64,000 nt of DNA from Streptomyces sp. NBC_01485. GTDB taxonomy: Bacteria; Actinomycetota; Actinomycetes; Streptomycetales; Streptomycetaceae. The translations under genes and the position numbers were made by a program. This document shows positions 32,964 to 41,290 of the stretch, in pieces (position 1 is the first letter of the stretch; the number at the start of each line of letters is the position of its first letter). The DNA is taken from positions 3,906,001-3,970,000 of the forward strand of contig NZ_CP109435.1 of the NCBI RefSeq assembly GCF_036227125.1, written 5' to 3'. The notes under the pieces are model-generated. The model was given only the letters and a program-made list of their open reading frames with translations, was not told where the DNA came from and searched no databases.

Positions 32964-33871
32964 AGTGGCTGCATCTCCTCGGTGACGTAACTGCGAAGCC
33001 AGGACCGGAAGTCCGGACCCAGATCTTCACGTTCGCACGCGAGTCTGACAATGGCCCGCAGATAGTCGCCGCGGTCGCCGGTGTCATAGCGCCGGCCCTT
33101 GAAGACGACGCCGTGGACGGGACCGCCGACCTTCTCGTCCTGCGCGAGCTGCTGGAGGGCGTCGGTGAGCTGGATCTCGCCGCCGCGGCCGGGCTCGGTC
33201 TCGCGCAGGACGCCGAACACGCTCGGGTCGAGGACGTAGCGTCCGATGATCGCGTAGTTGGACGGGGCGTCCGCCGGGTCCGGCTTCTCGACGAGACCGG
33301 TCACTTTGACCACGTCGCCGTCCGCCGTGGGCTCTACGGCCGCGCAGCCGTAGAGGTGGATCTGCTCGGGGGCGACCTCCATGAGCGCGACGACGCTGCC
33401 GCCGTGCCGCTCCTGCACCTCGATCATCCGCTGGAGCAGCGGGTCGCGGGGGTCGATGAGGTCATCCCCCAGGAGGACGGCGAACGGCTCCTGTCCGACG
33501 TGCGGGGCAGCGCACAGGACGGCGTGTCCGAGGCCCTTGGGGTCGCCCTGGCGCACGTAGTGCATGGTCGCGAGGTCGCTGGACTGCTGGACCTTGGCGA
33601 GCCTGGCGGCGTCGCCCTTCTTCTGCAGCGCCGACTCGAGTTCGTAGTTGCGGTCGAAGTGGTCCTCCAGGGGGCGCTTGTTGCGGCCCGTGACCATGAG
33701 GACGTCGTCGAGACCGGCGGAGACGGCCTCCTCGACCACGTACTGGATCGCCGGCTTGTCCACGACCGGCAGCATCTCCTTGGGAGTGGCCTTGGTCGCC
33801 GGCAGGAACCGGGTGCCGAGGCCGGCTGCGGGGATGACAGCCTTGCTGATCCTGGGGTGCGACTGAGTCAT
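32960..33871 (-). CDS. galU: UTP-glucose-1-phosphate uridylyltransferase
   Basis: 303 residues: nucleotide loop IPAAGLGTRFLPATKATPKEML, GDDLIDP metal region, VEKPDP and KGRRYDTGDRGDYLRA. It makes UDP-glucose for cell-wall polymers, trehalose and glycogen-related pathways. ATG start; no gene overlaps upstream, so it heads the galU-glp-moaC-mog-rimJ string. Its promoter is in the 126-bp gap shared with the divergent 5-FTHF cyclo-ligase. Confidence 0.96.
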   Translation of the reverse strand: MTQSHPRISKAVIPAAGLGTRFLPATKATPKEMLPVVDKPAIQYVVEEAVSAGLDDVLMVTGRNKRPLEDHFDRNYELESALQKKGDAARLAKVQQSSDLATMHYVRQGDPKGLGHAVLCAAPHVGQEPFAVLLGDDLIDPRDPLLQRMIEVQERHGGSVVALMEVAPEQIHLYGCAAVEPTADGDVVKVTGLVEKPDPADAPSNYAIIGRYVLDPSVFGVLRETEPGRGGEIQLTDALQQLAQDEKVGGPVHGVVFKGRRYDTGDRGDYLRAIVRLACEREDLGPDFRSWLRSYVTEEMQPL

Positions 33872-33997
33872 GTCGGCAACCTTATCCGCTCACTTTGAGA
33901 GGAATCTGTAGCTCCGGTTAATTCATGATCATATGACCGCGTTGGAACGGTGTGGGAGGAGTGCGTGCGCTATGTGGGAGCTGTGCGGGAGCGGCGG

Positions 33998-34612
33998 ATG
34001 AGCCACCTCGAAGGCGGACCAGAGTCTGACAAACGTATGTTGCGGCGAGAGTTCCTCGCCATGAGAAACAGGTTGACGACGGATGACCTGCGCACGGCGG
34101 CCGTCGCCCTGGCCGCCCGCGCCCTGGAGCTGCCCGAGTTGGCGCACGCGCGCGTGGTGGCGGCATACGTCTCCGTGGGCACCGAACCGGGCACCCTGGC
34201 GCTGCTGGACGCGCTCCGCGCGCGGGGCGTCCGCGTCCTGCTCCCCGTACTGCTGCCCGACAACGACCTGGACTGGGGCGCCTACGCCGGCCAGGACTCC
34301 CTCTCACCGGTCCGGCACGGCGGGAAGACGGCCCTCCTGGAGCCGACCGGCGAGCGCCTCGGCCCGGACGCCGTGACGGGCGCCGACGTGGTGCTGCTCC
34401 CGGGGCTCGCGGTCGACGAGCACGGTATGCGGCTGGGCCGCGGCGGAGGCTCGTACGACCGCGTGCTGGCCCGCCTGGCGGACTCCGGCGCCCGCCCCCG
34501 CCTGGTGGTGCTCCTGTACGACACCGAGGTCGTCGAGCACGTCCCCGGGGAGGCGCACGACCGACCGGTACACGCCGTGGTGACACCCTCGGGAGTACGC
34601 CGCTTCACCTGA
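33998..34612 (+). CDS. 5-formyltetrahydrofolate cyclo-ligase
   Basis: 204 residues. KRMLRREFLAMR near the start, the ATP/folate loop RLGRGGGSYDRVLARL and VPGEAHDRPVHAVVTP at the C-terminus are family signatures. It converts 5-formyl-THF to methenyl-THF with ATP. ATG at 33998 follows GGGAG; in-frame starts at 33950-33980 are possible but precede the homology. Divergent from galU, as Rv0992c is from Rv0993 in M. tuberculosis. Confidence 0.93.
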   Translation: MSHLEGGPESDKRMLRREFLAMRNRLTTDDLRTAAVALAARALELPELAHARVVAAYVSVGTEPGTLALLDALRARGVRVLLPVLLPDNDLDWGAYAGQDSLSPVRHGGKTALLEPTGERLGPDAVTGADVVLLPGLAVDEHGMRLGRGGGSYDRVLARLADSGARPRLVVLLYDTEVVEHVPGEAHDRPVHAVVTPSGVRRFT

Positions 34613-34646
34613 CCGGCCTGCCTTCCTGCGACCGCTACGCGACCTA

Positions 34647-34696
34647 CACGGGGGAAGGGGCCGTCCACGCGCGCGTGGACGGCCCCTTCCCCCGTG
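34647..34696. terminator. Bidirectional terminator, perfect 25-bp dyad
   Basis: Two exactly complementary 25-base arms (34647-34671 and 34672-34696) with GGGGAAGGGG/CCCCTTCCCC cores, centred between the convergent cyclo-ligase and penicillin acylase genes. It should fold into one very stable hairpin on either strand. Confidence 0.85.
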
Positions 34697-34705
34697 GTCG
34701 GCCAG

Positions 34706-37504
34706 TCAGGGCTTCAGGACCAGGGTGTCGCTCGTGGCGGCGTCGACCGCCTTCTTGGAGAAGGACCAGTCGAGCAGCTCACCGTTGGCCCACTTGCCCG
34801 TCTGGTCGGTGTAGTGGGCGCTGAAGGCGTGCCCCGAGGCGCCGCTGAGGTTGATCCACTTCGACTTGTCGAGATCGTCGAGGTTGACCACCATCCGCAT
34901 CGACGGCACCCACACGACGCCGTAGCCGCCGGCCGCGTTCCAGCCGGTCGCGTTGACCGCCGCCTCGCCGCCGCTGAGCTTCCAGGGGCCGCGGTTGAGG
35001 ATGTACTGCAAGAAGCCGGGGCCGCTGGTGCCCAGGGTCTGGTTCTTCAGGAACAGGCGGTGCAGCCTGCCCCAGCTCCAGGTGTCGATGTCCTTGCCGA
35101 GCTTGGCGGTCAGCTCCCAGCGGGCGTCGATCATGGCGCGCGCGAACAGCTCGTCGCGGTTGTGGTCGGCGCCGGGGCGGGTGCCCGACTCGGGCGTCGT
35201 CCACCACGCGCTGTCCGGCTTGTCCATGAGGTTGCGCACCACCTCGAACCAGCGGTCGCCGCCGTCCGGCTGCGCCTGGTCGGCTTCGCGCTGGCCGCAC
35301 TCGCGGACCTTGTCGGTGTCGTCGACCGGGCCGGTGCTGTCGACCGGGTCGACCCACAGGCACTGCCCCTCGACACGCAGCTCCTTGGGCAGCTTGTTGC
35401 CGAAGGCCAGCTTGAGGATGTTGCGCCAGACCGCGTTGAAGTAGGCGGCCGCGGCCGAGTCGGCGTCCTGCCGGTAGTCCCAGCCCTGCAGCAGCTTCTG
35501 CGCCTCGCGGACGTCCGGATCGTCCAGGTTGATGTCCAGCAGCTTGGTGACGAGCAGCCGCGCGATCTGGCTGTCGTCGTCCAGCTGCATCTGGCGCATG
35601 TCGTCGGTGGAGATCTTGCCGCCGCCCTTGATCTTCAGCTTGATCAGGTCGGTGATCCGCTGGCTGCGGGTGCCGTAGCCCCAGTCCGTGGTGAGCGTGT
35701 AGGGGTACTTGTCCTTGTCGACGACGGCCTGGTTGGCGGTGACGATGTACCCGCGCGCGGGGTCGTACTCGTAGGGCAGCTCGTCGAAGCCGATGTAGCC
35801 GGTCCACTTGTACTTGGAGTCCCAGCCGGGCGCGGGGATCGAGCCGTCGACGCGCTTGGCGCGCGTGGGGATCTTTCCGGGCAGCTGGTAGCCGATGTGG
35901 TTCGCGGTGTCGGCGTAGACGAGGTTCTGCGAGGGCACGTCGAAGAGCTTGGCCGCGGCGCGGAAGTCGTCCCAGTCCTTCGCCTTGCCCATGGCGAAGA
36001 CGGCGTCCATGGAGGTGCCCGGTTCCAGCGCGGTCCACTTCAGGGCGACGGCGTAACCGTCGCCGCGGTCGGGCGCCGCGGTGTCGACGGTGGCCTTCTT
36101 GCCGACCTTGACGAGTTCGTCGGCACGGTCTGACAACAGGGGCATCCCGTCCTCCGTCTGCCGGACGACGATCTTCTTGGCGGCCCCGCCGGCGACCTTG
36201 ATGGTCTCCTCGCGCGTGGTGAAGGGCTTCACCTTGCCGTCGTACTGGTAGCCGTCGTCGCCGGAGAGCTTCTCCAGGTAGAGGTCGGTGACGTCGACGC
36301 CGGAGTTGGTCATGCCCCAGGAGATGGTCTGGTTGTGGCCGATGATCACACCGGGCATGCCCGCGAAGGTGTAGCCGGAGACGTCGTACCGGCACTTGGC
36401 GGAGACGGTGCGACAGTGCAGGCCCATCTGGTACCAGACGGACGGCAGCGACGCCGACAGGTGCGGGTCGTTGGCCAGCAGCGGCTTGCCGGTGATCGTG
36501 TACTTCCCGGCGACGACCCACGAGTTGGAGCCGATGCCGTTGCCGTTCACACCGACGGCCGTGGGCAGGTCGTCCAGGACGTCGTAGAGGCCCGAGAGCT
36601 GGCTCTGCAGGGCCGAACCCGTGCCGCCCGCCGTTCCGCTGCCACCGCCGCTCGTGCCGCCGCCCGAGCCGCCGTTCGCGGAGGAGTCGCCGGAGCCGCT
36701 CTCGCCGTCCCCGCCGCTCTGCTTGAACGACTTGGTCAGCTCGTCGTACTGGCCCTCCTGGACGATCGCCTGGTTGCGGTCGTACGGGTACTGCGGGTAC
36801 AGCTCGGCGATCTGCTGCGGGCCGAGACGGCTGGTCATCAGGGCGCGGTCGATCTCGTCCTGCATGTTGCCGCGCAGGTCCCAGGCCATCGCCTTCAGCC
36901 AGGAGACCGAGTCGACCGGGGTCCACTGGGCGGGCTTGTAGTCGTTGGTGAAGCCCAGGGCCGCGTACTCCAGGGAGATGTCCGCGCCGTCCTTGCCCTT
37001 GAGGTAGGCGTTGACTCCCTTGGCGTACGCCTGGAGGTGCTTCTTGGTGGCGGGCGACAGCTTGGTGTCGTACTCCTGCTGGGCTACGCGATCCCAGCCC
37101 AGGGTGCGCAGGAACTCGTCGTTGTCGACCTGGCTCTTGCCGAACATCTCCGACAGCCGCCCGGACGTCATGTGCCGGCGCACGTCCATCTCGTAGAACC
37201 GGTCCTGCGCCTGGACGTAGCCCTGCGCCATGAACAGGTCCTCGTCGGAATCCGCGTAGATCTGCGGGATTCCGTAACCGTCCCGCTGCACGTCGACCGG
37301 TCCGGACAGGCCCTCGAGCGTGATCGAACCCTTGGTCTGCGGGAAGGACGCGCGGACGGTGCTGATGGACCAGTAGGCGCCGTAGGCGATGCCTCCGATG
37401 ATGGCCAGCACCAGCACAAGCACGATCAAACGGGCTTTGCGCCCCTTCTTCCTGCCGGACTTGCCGGGCTTGTCACCCGATGTGGCGGTGGTGTTGGGGG
37501 GCAT
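34706..37504 (-). CDS. Penicillin acylase family N-terminal nucleophile hydrolase
   Basis: 932 residues. A Lys-rich start and one membrane anchor (about residues 25-47) precede an alpha-chain region. A Gly/Ser-rich spacer (about 255-290) follows, then the beta chain beginning at the nucleophile Ser of GIGSNSW, where the precursor self-cleaves. Later boxes include ANDPHL and PGVIIGHNQTISWGMTN. Substrates in the family range from beta-lactams to acyl-homoserine lactones; here it is unknown. The anchored form suggests action outside the membrane. ATG with AAGGAC upstream. Unusual length (typical about 800) comes from the spacer. Confidence 0.93.
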   Translation of the reverse strand: MPPNTTATSGDKPGKSGRKKGRKARLIVLVLVLAIIGGIAYGAYWSISTVRASFPQTKGSITLEGLSGPVDVQRDGYGIPQIYADSDEDLFMAQGYVQAQDRFYEMDVRRHMTSGRLSEMFGKSQVDNDEFLRTLGWDRVAQQEYDTKLSPATKKHLQAYAKGVNAYLKGKDGADISLEYAALGFTNDYKPAQWTPVDSVSWLKAMAWDLRGNMQDEIDRALMTSRLGPQQIAELYPQYPYDRNQAIVQEGQYDELTKSFKQSGGDGESGSGDSSANGGSGGGTSGGGSGTAGGTGSALQSQLSGLYDVLDDLPTAVGVNGNGIGSNSWVVAGKYTITGKPLLANDPHLSASLPSVWYQMGLHCRTVSAKCRYDVSGYTFAGMPGVIIGHNQTISWGMTNSGVDVTDLYLEKLSGDDGYQYDGKVKPFTTREETIKVAGGAAKKIVVRQTEDGMPLLSDRADELVKVGKKATVDTAAPDRGDGYAVALKWTALEPGTSMDAVFAMGKAKDWDDFRAAAKLFDVPSQNLVYADTANHIGYQLPGKIPTRAKRVDGSIPAPGWDSKYKWTGYIGFDELPYEYDPARGYIVTANQAVVDKDKYPYTLTTDWGYGTRSQRITDLIKLKIKGGGKISTDDMRQMQLDDDSQIARLLVTKLLDINLDDPDVREAQKLLQGWDYRQDADSAAAAYFNAVWRNILKLAFGNKLPKELRVEGQCLWVDPVDSTGPVDDTDKVRECGQREADQAQPDGGDRWFEVVRNLMDKPDSAWWTTPESGTRPGADHNRDELFARAMIDARWELTAKLGKDIDTWSWGRLHRLFLKNQTLGTSGPGFLQYILNRGPWKLSGGEAAVNATGWNAAGGYGVVWVPSMRMVVNLDDLDKSKWINLSGASGHAFSAHYTDQTGKWANGELLDWSFSKKAVDAATSDTLVLKP

Positions 37505-37769
37505 CGCTGTCCTTGCTGTCCTAACGCGAGCGGCAGGCGGTCCTGGAGTGCTGGAGCAACCATAGGCGCAGGGCTTCGCGCGACTTGACGCGGAGTCGGG
37601 TACCAGCACGGAAGGATGTTCGATCTTGACTCGGCAAGCGTCAAGAAATCGTCAAGAGTTAGGTAAGGTAACGAAGTAGTTGGGTCCGGGGCGCACAGCT
37701 TCGTGTCCGATGTATCCGATGCACATGTGCGCCCGCGCGAGGCGCGCGCGCCGGTGAAGGGAACGGCCG

Positions 37770-39275
37770 CTGACTGTCCACCACCTCAACCAGCTCCTGC
37801 TCGTCTGCTCGCTGGTCCTGCTCGTCGCCGTCGCAGCGGTCCGGATCTCCTCGCGCAGCGGGCTCCCCAGCCTGCTCGTGTACCTGGGGATCGGCATCGC
37901 CATGGGCCAGGACGGCATCGGCGACATCCACTTCGACAACGCCGAACTGACCCAGGTCATCGGCTACGCCGCCCTGGTCGTGATCCTCGCCGAGGGCGGC
38001 CTCGGCACGAAGTGGAAGGAGATCGAACCGGTCCTGCCCTCCGCCACGGTGCTGGCGCTGGCCGGCGTCGCGGTGAGCGTCGGCGTCACCGCGACGGCCG
38101 CGCACTTCGTGATGGGGCTGGAGTGGCGGCAGGCGCTGATCATCGGCGCGGTGGTGTCCTCGACGGACGCGGCGGCGGTCTTCTCCGTCCTGCGCAAGAT
38201 CCCCCTGCCCTCGCGCGTGACGGGCAGCCTGGAGGCGGAGTCCGGCTTCAACGACGCCCCAGTGGTCATCCTGGTGGTCGCCTTCTCCACGGCGGGCCCT
38301 GTCGAGCACTGGTACGTGCTGCTGGGCGAGATAGCCCTGGAGCTGGCCATCGGCGCCGCCATCGGCCTCGCGGTCGGCTGGCTGGGCTCCTGGGGCCTCA
38401 GGCACGTCGCGCTGCCCGCCTCCGGCCTCTACCCGATCGCCGTCATGGCGATCGCGGTCACCGCGTACGCGGCGGGCTCGCTGGCGCACGGCAGCGGCTT
38501 CCTGGGCGTCTACCTCGCCTCGATGGTCATGGGCAACGCGAAACTGCCGCACTGGCCCGCCACGCGCGGGTTCGCCGACGGCCTCGGCTGGATCGCCCAG
38601 ATCGGCATGTTCGTGCTGCTCGGCCTCCTGGTCACCCCGCACGAGCTGGGCGACGACGTGCTGCCCGCGCTCGTCATCGGCCTGGTGCTCACCATGGTGG
38701 CCCGCCCGCTCAGCGTCGTGCTGTGCCTGACGCCGTTCCGGGTGCCGTGGCAGGAGCAGACGCTGATGTCCTGGGCCGGGCTGCGCGGCGCCGTGCCCAT
38801 CATCCTGGCGACGATCCCCATGGTGAACGGCGTCGAGGGCAGCCGCCGCATCTTCAACATCGTCTTCGTCCTGGTCGTCGTCTACACCTTGCTCCAAGGG
38901 CCGACGCTGCCCTGGCTGGCGCGCAAGCTGCGGCTGGGCGGGGACCCCGAGGCCGCCGACCTCGGCGTCGAGTCGGCGCCCCTGGAGCGGCTGCGCGGGC
39001 ACCTGCTGTCGGTCGCGATCCCCGAGGGGTCAAAGATGCACGGCGTCGAGGTCAACGAGCTGCGGCTGCCGGCCGGGGCCGCCGTCACCCTCGTCGTACG
39101 CGACGCAAAATCGTTTGTTCCGCTGCCGACGACGGTGCTGCGGCACGGGGACGAACTGCTCGTGGTCGCCACCGACCCCGTCCGGGACGCGGCGGAACTA
39201 CGACTCCGCGCGGTGGGCCACGGCGGCAAGCTGGCCGGGTGGCTCGGCACGGGCACCGCCGACACGGGCCGTTAA
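37770..39275 (+). CDS. Cation/proton antiporter (CPA1-type, with C-terminal TrkA_C)
   Basis: 501 residues from a CTG start. About 12 helices with the CPA motifs SSTDAAAVFSVLR, ESGFNDAPVVILVV (paired Asp region) and WAGLRGAVPIILAT, then a TrkA_C regulatory domain (about 415-475, GSKMHGVEVNELRLPAGA). This layout is the NhaP2/CvrA potassium-proton antiporter type. The first ATG/GTG in frame is GTG 37878, but sequence from 37770 (TVHHLNQLLLVCSLVLLVAV) forms the expected first helix and AAGGGA lies 8 bases before CTG 37770. Confidence 0.88.
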   Translation: MTVHHLNQLLLVCSLVLLVAVAAVRISSRSGLPSLLVYLGIGIAMGQDGIGDIHFDNAELTQVIGYAALVVILAEGGLGTKWKEIEPVLPSATVLALAGVAVSVGVTATAAHFVMGLEWRQALIIGAVVSSTDAAAVFSVLRKIPLPSRVTGSLEAESGFNDAPVVILVVAFSTAGPVEHWYVLLGEIALELAIGAAIGLAVGWLGSWGLRHVALPASGLYPIAVMAIAVTAYAAGSLAHGSGFLGVYLASMVMGNAKLPHWPATRGFADGLGWIAQIGMFVLLGLLVTPHELGDDVLPALVIGLVLTMVARPLSVVLCLTPFRVPWQEQTLMSWAGLRGAVPIILATIPMVNGVEGSRRIFNIVFVLVVVYTLLQGPTLPWLARKLRLGGDPEAADLGVESAPLERLRGHLLSVAIPEGSKMHGVEVNELRLPAGAAVTLVVRDAKSFVPLPTTVLRHGDELLVVATDPVRDAAELRLRAVGHGGKLAGWLGTGTADTGR

Positions 39276-39552
39276 CGACATGTTTCGTACGGTTCACGCG
39301 CCCGCCAAACGCAGGTGAACGCGCGCGTGGTGCTCACTTTCACAGGTGCACCACGCGTTGATCCCTGTACGATGAAGGCGCATTCTGATCGAACCAACTC
39401 TGCCTGACGCAGTGCTGGCGCGACCGTATGGCGGCCGAGAACCCCTCCGCAGTGGGCGCCGGCATCTACCGCAGTCCGCGCAAGAGGACAGCTCTCGGCG
39501 CGCCACGGCCCGCACATGGGTCGCGCTACCAGGCGGCAGAAAGGCACGGGCC

Positions 39553-40815
39553 GTGGCATCCACGGTCACCTCCCGCCCGGGATACGGACAGCTGCTGCGC
39601 ACCCGCGGCGCCTGGACGTTCCTGCTCCCCGGCTTCGCGGCACGCCAGCCGTTCGCCATGCTCACCATCTCCATCGTGCTGCTCGTGCAACACACGGCCG
39701 GCTCGTACGGTGCCGCCGGCGCCGCCGCGGCCGTCACCGGCGTCTCCATGGCCCTGTGCGCCCCCTACAGCGGCCGTCTCGCCGACCGGTACGGCCAGCG
39801 CGCGGTGCTGCTCCCCGGCGTGCTCGTGCACACGCTGTCCGGCCTCACCTTCACGGCCCTCGCCCTCTCCCACGCACCCCTGTGGGCACTGTTCGTGGCG
39901 GCGGTGCCGACGGGCGCGTCGGTGCCGCAGATCGGGCCCATGGTGCGCGCCCGCTGGGGCGTGAAGCTGAAGGGCTCGCCCCTGATGACCACCGCGGCGG
40001 CCTTCGAGTCCGTCACCGACGAGCTCACCTTCGTCTTCGGCCCGCTGCTGGCGACCGCCCTGTGCACCGCCGTGAACCCGGCCGCCGGCCTGGTCACCGA
40101 GGCCTCGCTGACCCTGCTCGGCGGTCTGCTGTTCGCCGCGCAGAAGAGCACACAGCCCCAGGTCGCTGCCGCCGGGCACGCGCGCGTGGAGCACGGCTCG
40201 GCGCTGCGCGTCCCCGGTGTGCGCGTGCTGATCGTGGCGTTCCTGGGCATCGGTTCCGTCTTCGGCGGCATGCAGGTCTCGCTGGCCGCGTTCACCGAGT
40301 CGATCGGCGAGCCTGGCCTGAACGGCGTCCTGTACGGCACCTTCGCCGCGGGCAACATGCTCTCCGGCCTGGTCTGCGGCGCCCTCGCCTGGAAGGTGGC
40401 ACCGCAGCGACGCCTGATCGTCGCCTACGCCGCGCTGGCCCTCGTCGCCTCCGGTCTGTGGGCCGCGCACTCGGTGCCCGTGCTGGCGGGCCTCGGCCTC
40501 CTGGTCGGCATGTGCATCGCGCCCGCGCTGATCACCGGCTACACGCTGGTCGAGGGCCTGGTCCCGGCCGGGGCCCGCACCGAGGCGTTCACCTGGCTGA
40601 CCGGCGCGGTGGCGCTCGGGCAGGCGGCGGCCGTCACGGTCGCCGGACAGCTGGAGGACCGCTTCTGGGGCGGCGCCGGTTTCCTGGTGCCGATGGGCGG
40701 CACACTGCTGGCCCTGGGGACGCTGCTGGCCCTGCGATCGAGCCTGGCGACGCGCCCACGCGCGCTTACCGTCGCACGTGGCGTCGGTCACCGCGTGCCG
40801 GTGACAGTGGACTGA
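39553..40815 (+). CDS. MFS transporter, substrate unknown
   Basis: 420 residues with 12 helices. The MFS loop 2-3 motif appears as YSGRLADRYGQRAVLLPG. The second half begins at ALRVPGVRVLIVAFLGIG. Looks like an efflux-type member (ARAJ/DHA1-like), but the substrate cannot be read. GTG at 39553 has AAAGG upstream; longer frames back to 39412 lack similarity. No regulator is adjacent. The 277 bases before it hold no gene. Confidence 0.85.
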   Translation: MASTVTSRPGYGQLLRTRGAWTFLLPGFAARQPFAMLTISIVLLVQHTAGSYGAAGAAAAVTGVSMALCAPYSGRLADRYGQRAVLLPGVLVHTLSGLTFTALALSHAPLWALFVAAVPTGASVPQIGPMVRARWGVKLKGSPLMTTAAAFESVTDELTFVFGPLLATALCTAVNPAAGLVTEASLTLLGGLLFAAQKSTQPQVAAAGHARVEHGSALRVPGVRVLIVAFLGIGSVFGGMQVSLAAFTESIGEPGLNGVLYGTFAAGNMLSGLVCGALAWKVAPQRRLIVAYAALALVASGLWAAHSVPVLAGLGLLVGMCIAPALITGYTLVEGLVPAGARTEAFTWLTGAVALGQAAAVTVAGQLEDRFWGGAGFLVPMGGTLLALGTLLALRSSLATRPRALTVARGVGHRVPVTVD

Positions 40816-40845
40816 TCCTCCGGAATACGTCAAGATAGACCGTCG

Positions 40846-40872
40846 TTAGCACTCACTGAGTGAGAGTGCCAG
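40846..40872 (+). promoter_or_regulatory. CIRCE element (HrcA operator)
   Basis: TTAGCACTC-N9-GAGTGCCAG, the CIRCE consensus TTAGCACTC-N9-GAGTGCTAA with two mismatches in the right arm. It lies 11 bases before the GTG start of the zinc-ribbon gene and includes its leader. HrcA binds CIRCE to repress heat-shock genes, so this gene is predicted to be heat-inducible. Confidence 0.85.
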
Positions 40873-40883
40873 GAGGAAGACAA

Positions 40884-41204
40884 GTGCCGACCTACCAGTA
40901 CCAGTGCACCGCGTGCGGCGAGGGCCTCGAGGCGGTGCAGAAGTTCACCGACGACGCTCTGACCGAGTGCCCCAGCTGCGAGGGCCGCCTCAAGAAGGTG
41001 TTCTCCGCGGTCGGCATCGTCTTCAAGGGCTCCGGTTTCTATCGGAACGACAGCCGCGGCTCCTCGTCGAGCAGCGCTCCGGCGTCGTCCTCGAAGCCGT
41101 CGACGTCCGGCTCTGACGCGAAGTCGTCGAGTTCGACGTCGTCGTCCTCGGACTCGAAGTCGTCGAGCGCGGGCACCTCGACCGGCAGCAGCTCCGCCGC
41201 GTAA
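40884..41204 (+). CDS. FmdB-type zinc-ribbon protein with disordered Ser-rich tail (Ruc-like chaperone)
   Basis: 106 residues. The N-terminal zinc ribbon PTYQYQCTACGE....CPSC has Cys8, Cys11, Cys29 and Cys32; from about residue 53 it is almost only Ser, Thr, Ala and Lys. M. tuberculosis Rv0991c (Ruc), a redox-regulated chaperone with a disordered tail and HrcA control, has the same architecture and a similar neighbourhood. The CIRCE element just upstream strengthens this. GTG with AGGAGGA upstream. Chaperone function is inferred, not shown. Confidence 0.88.
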   Translation: MPTYQYQCTACGEGLEAVQKFTDDALTECPSCEGRLKKVFSAVGIVFKGSGFYRNDSRGSSSSSAPASSSKPSTSGSDAKSSSSTSSSSDSKSSSAGTSTGSSSAA

Positions 41205-41217
41205 GGCTCGCTCAAGG

Positions 41218-41245
41218 GACCCTGTCGTCATGCGACGACGGGGTC
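41218..41245 (+). terminator. Terminator after the zinc-ribbon gene
   Basis: GACCCTGTCGTC and GACGACGGGGTC pair over 12 bases (one G-T) with an ATGC loop, 13 bases after the stop. Confidence 0.75.
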
Positions 41246-41290
41246 TTCGGCGTTTCCGGGGCCGGGCAGGGGGTCGTTAGGGTGCGACGC

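Noticed and set aside
34706..37504. Penicillin acylase plus exporters as part of an antibiotic cluster
   Set aside because: No synthetase, ketosynthase or tailoring set is nearby; the gene sits in a conserved housekeeping neighbourhood.
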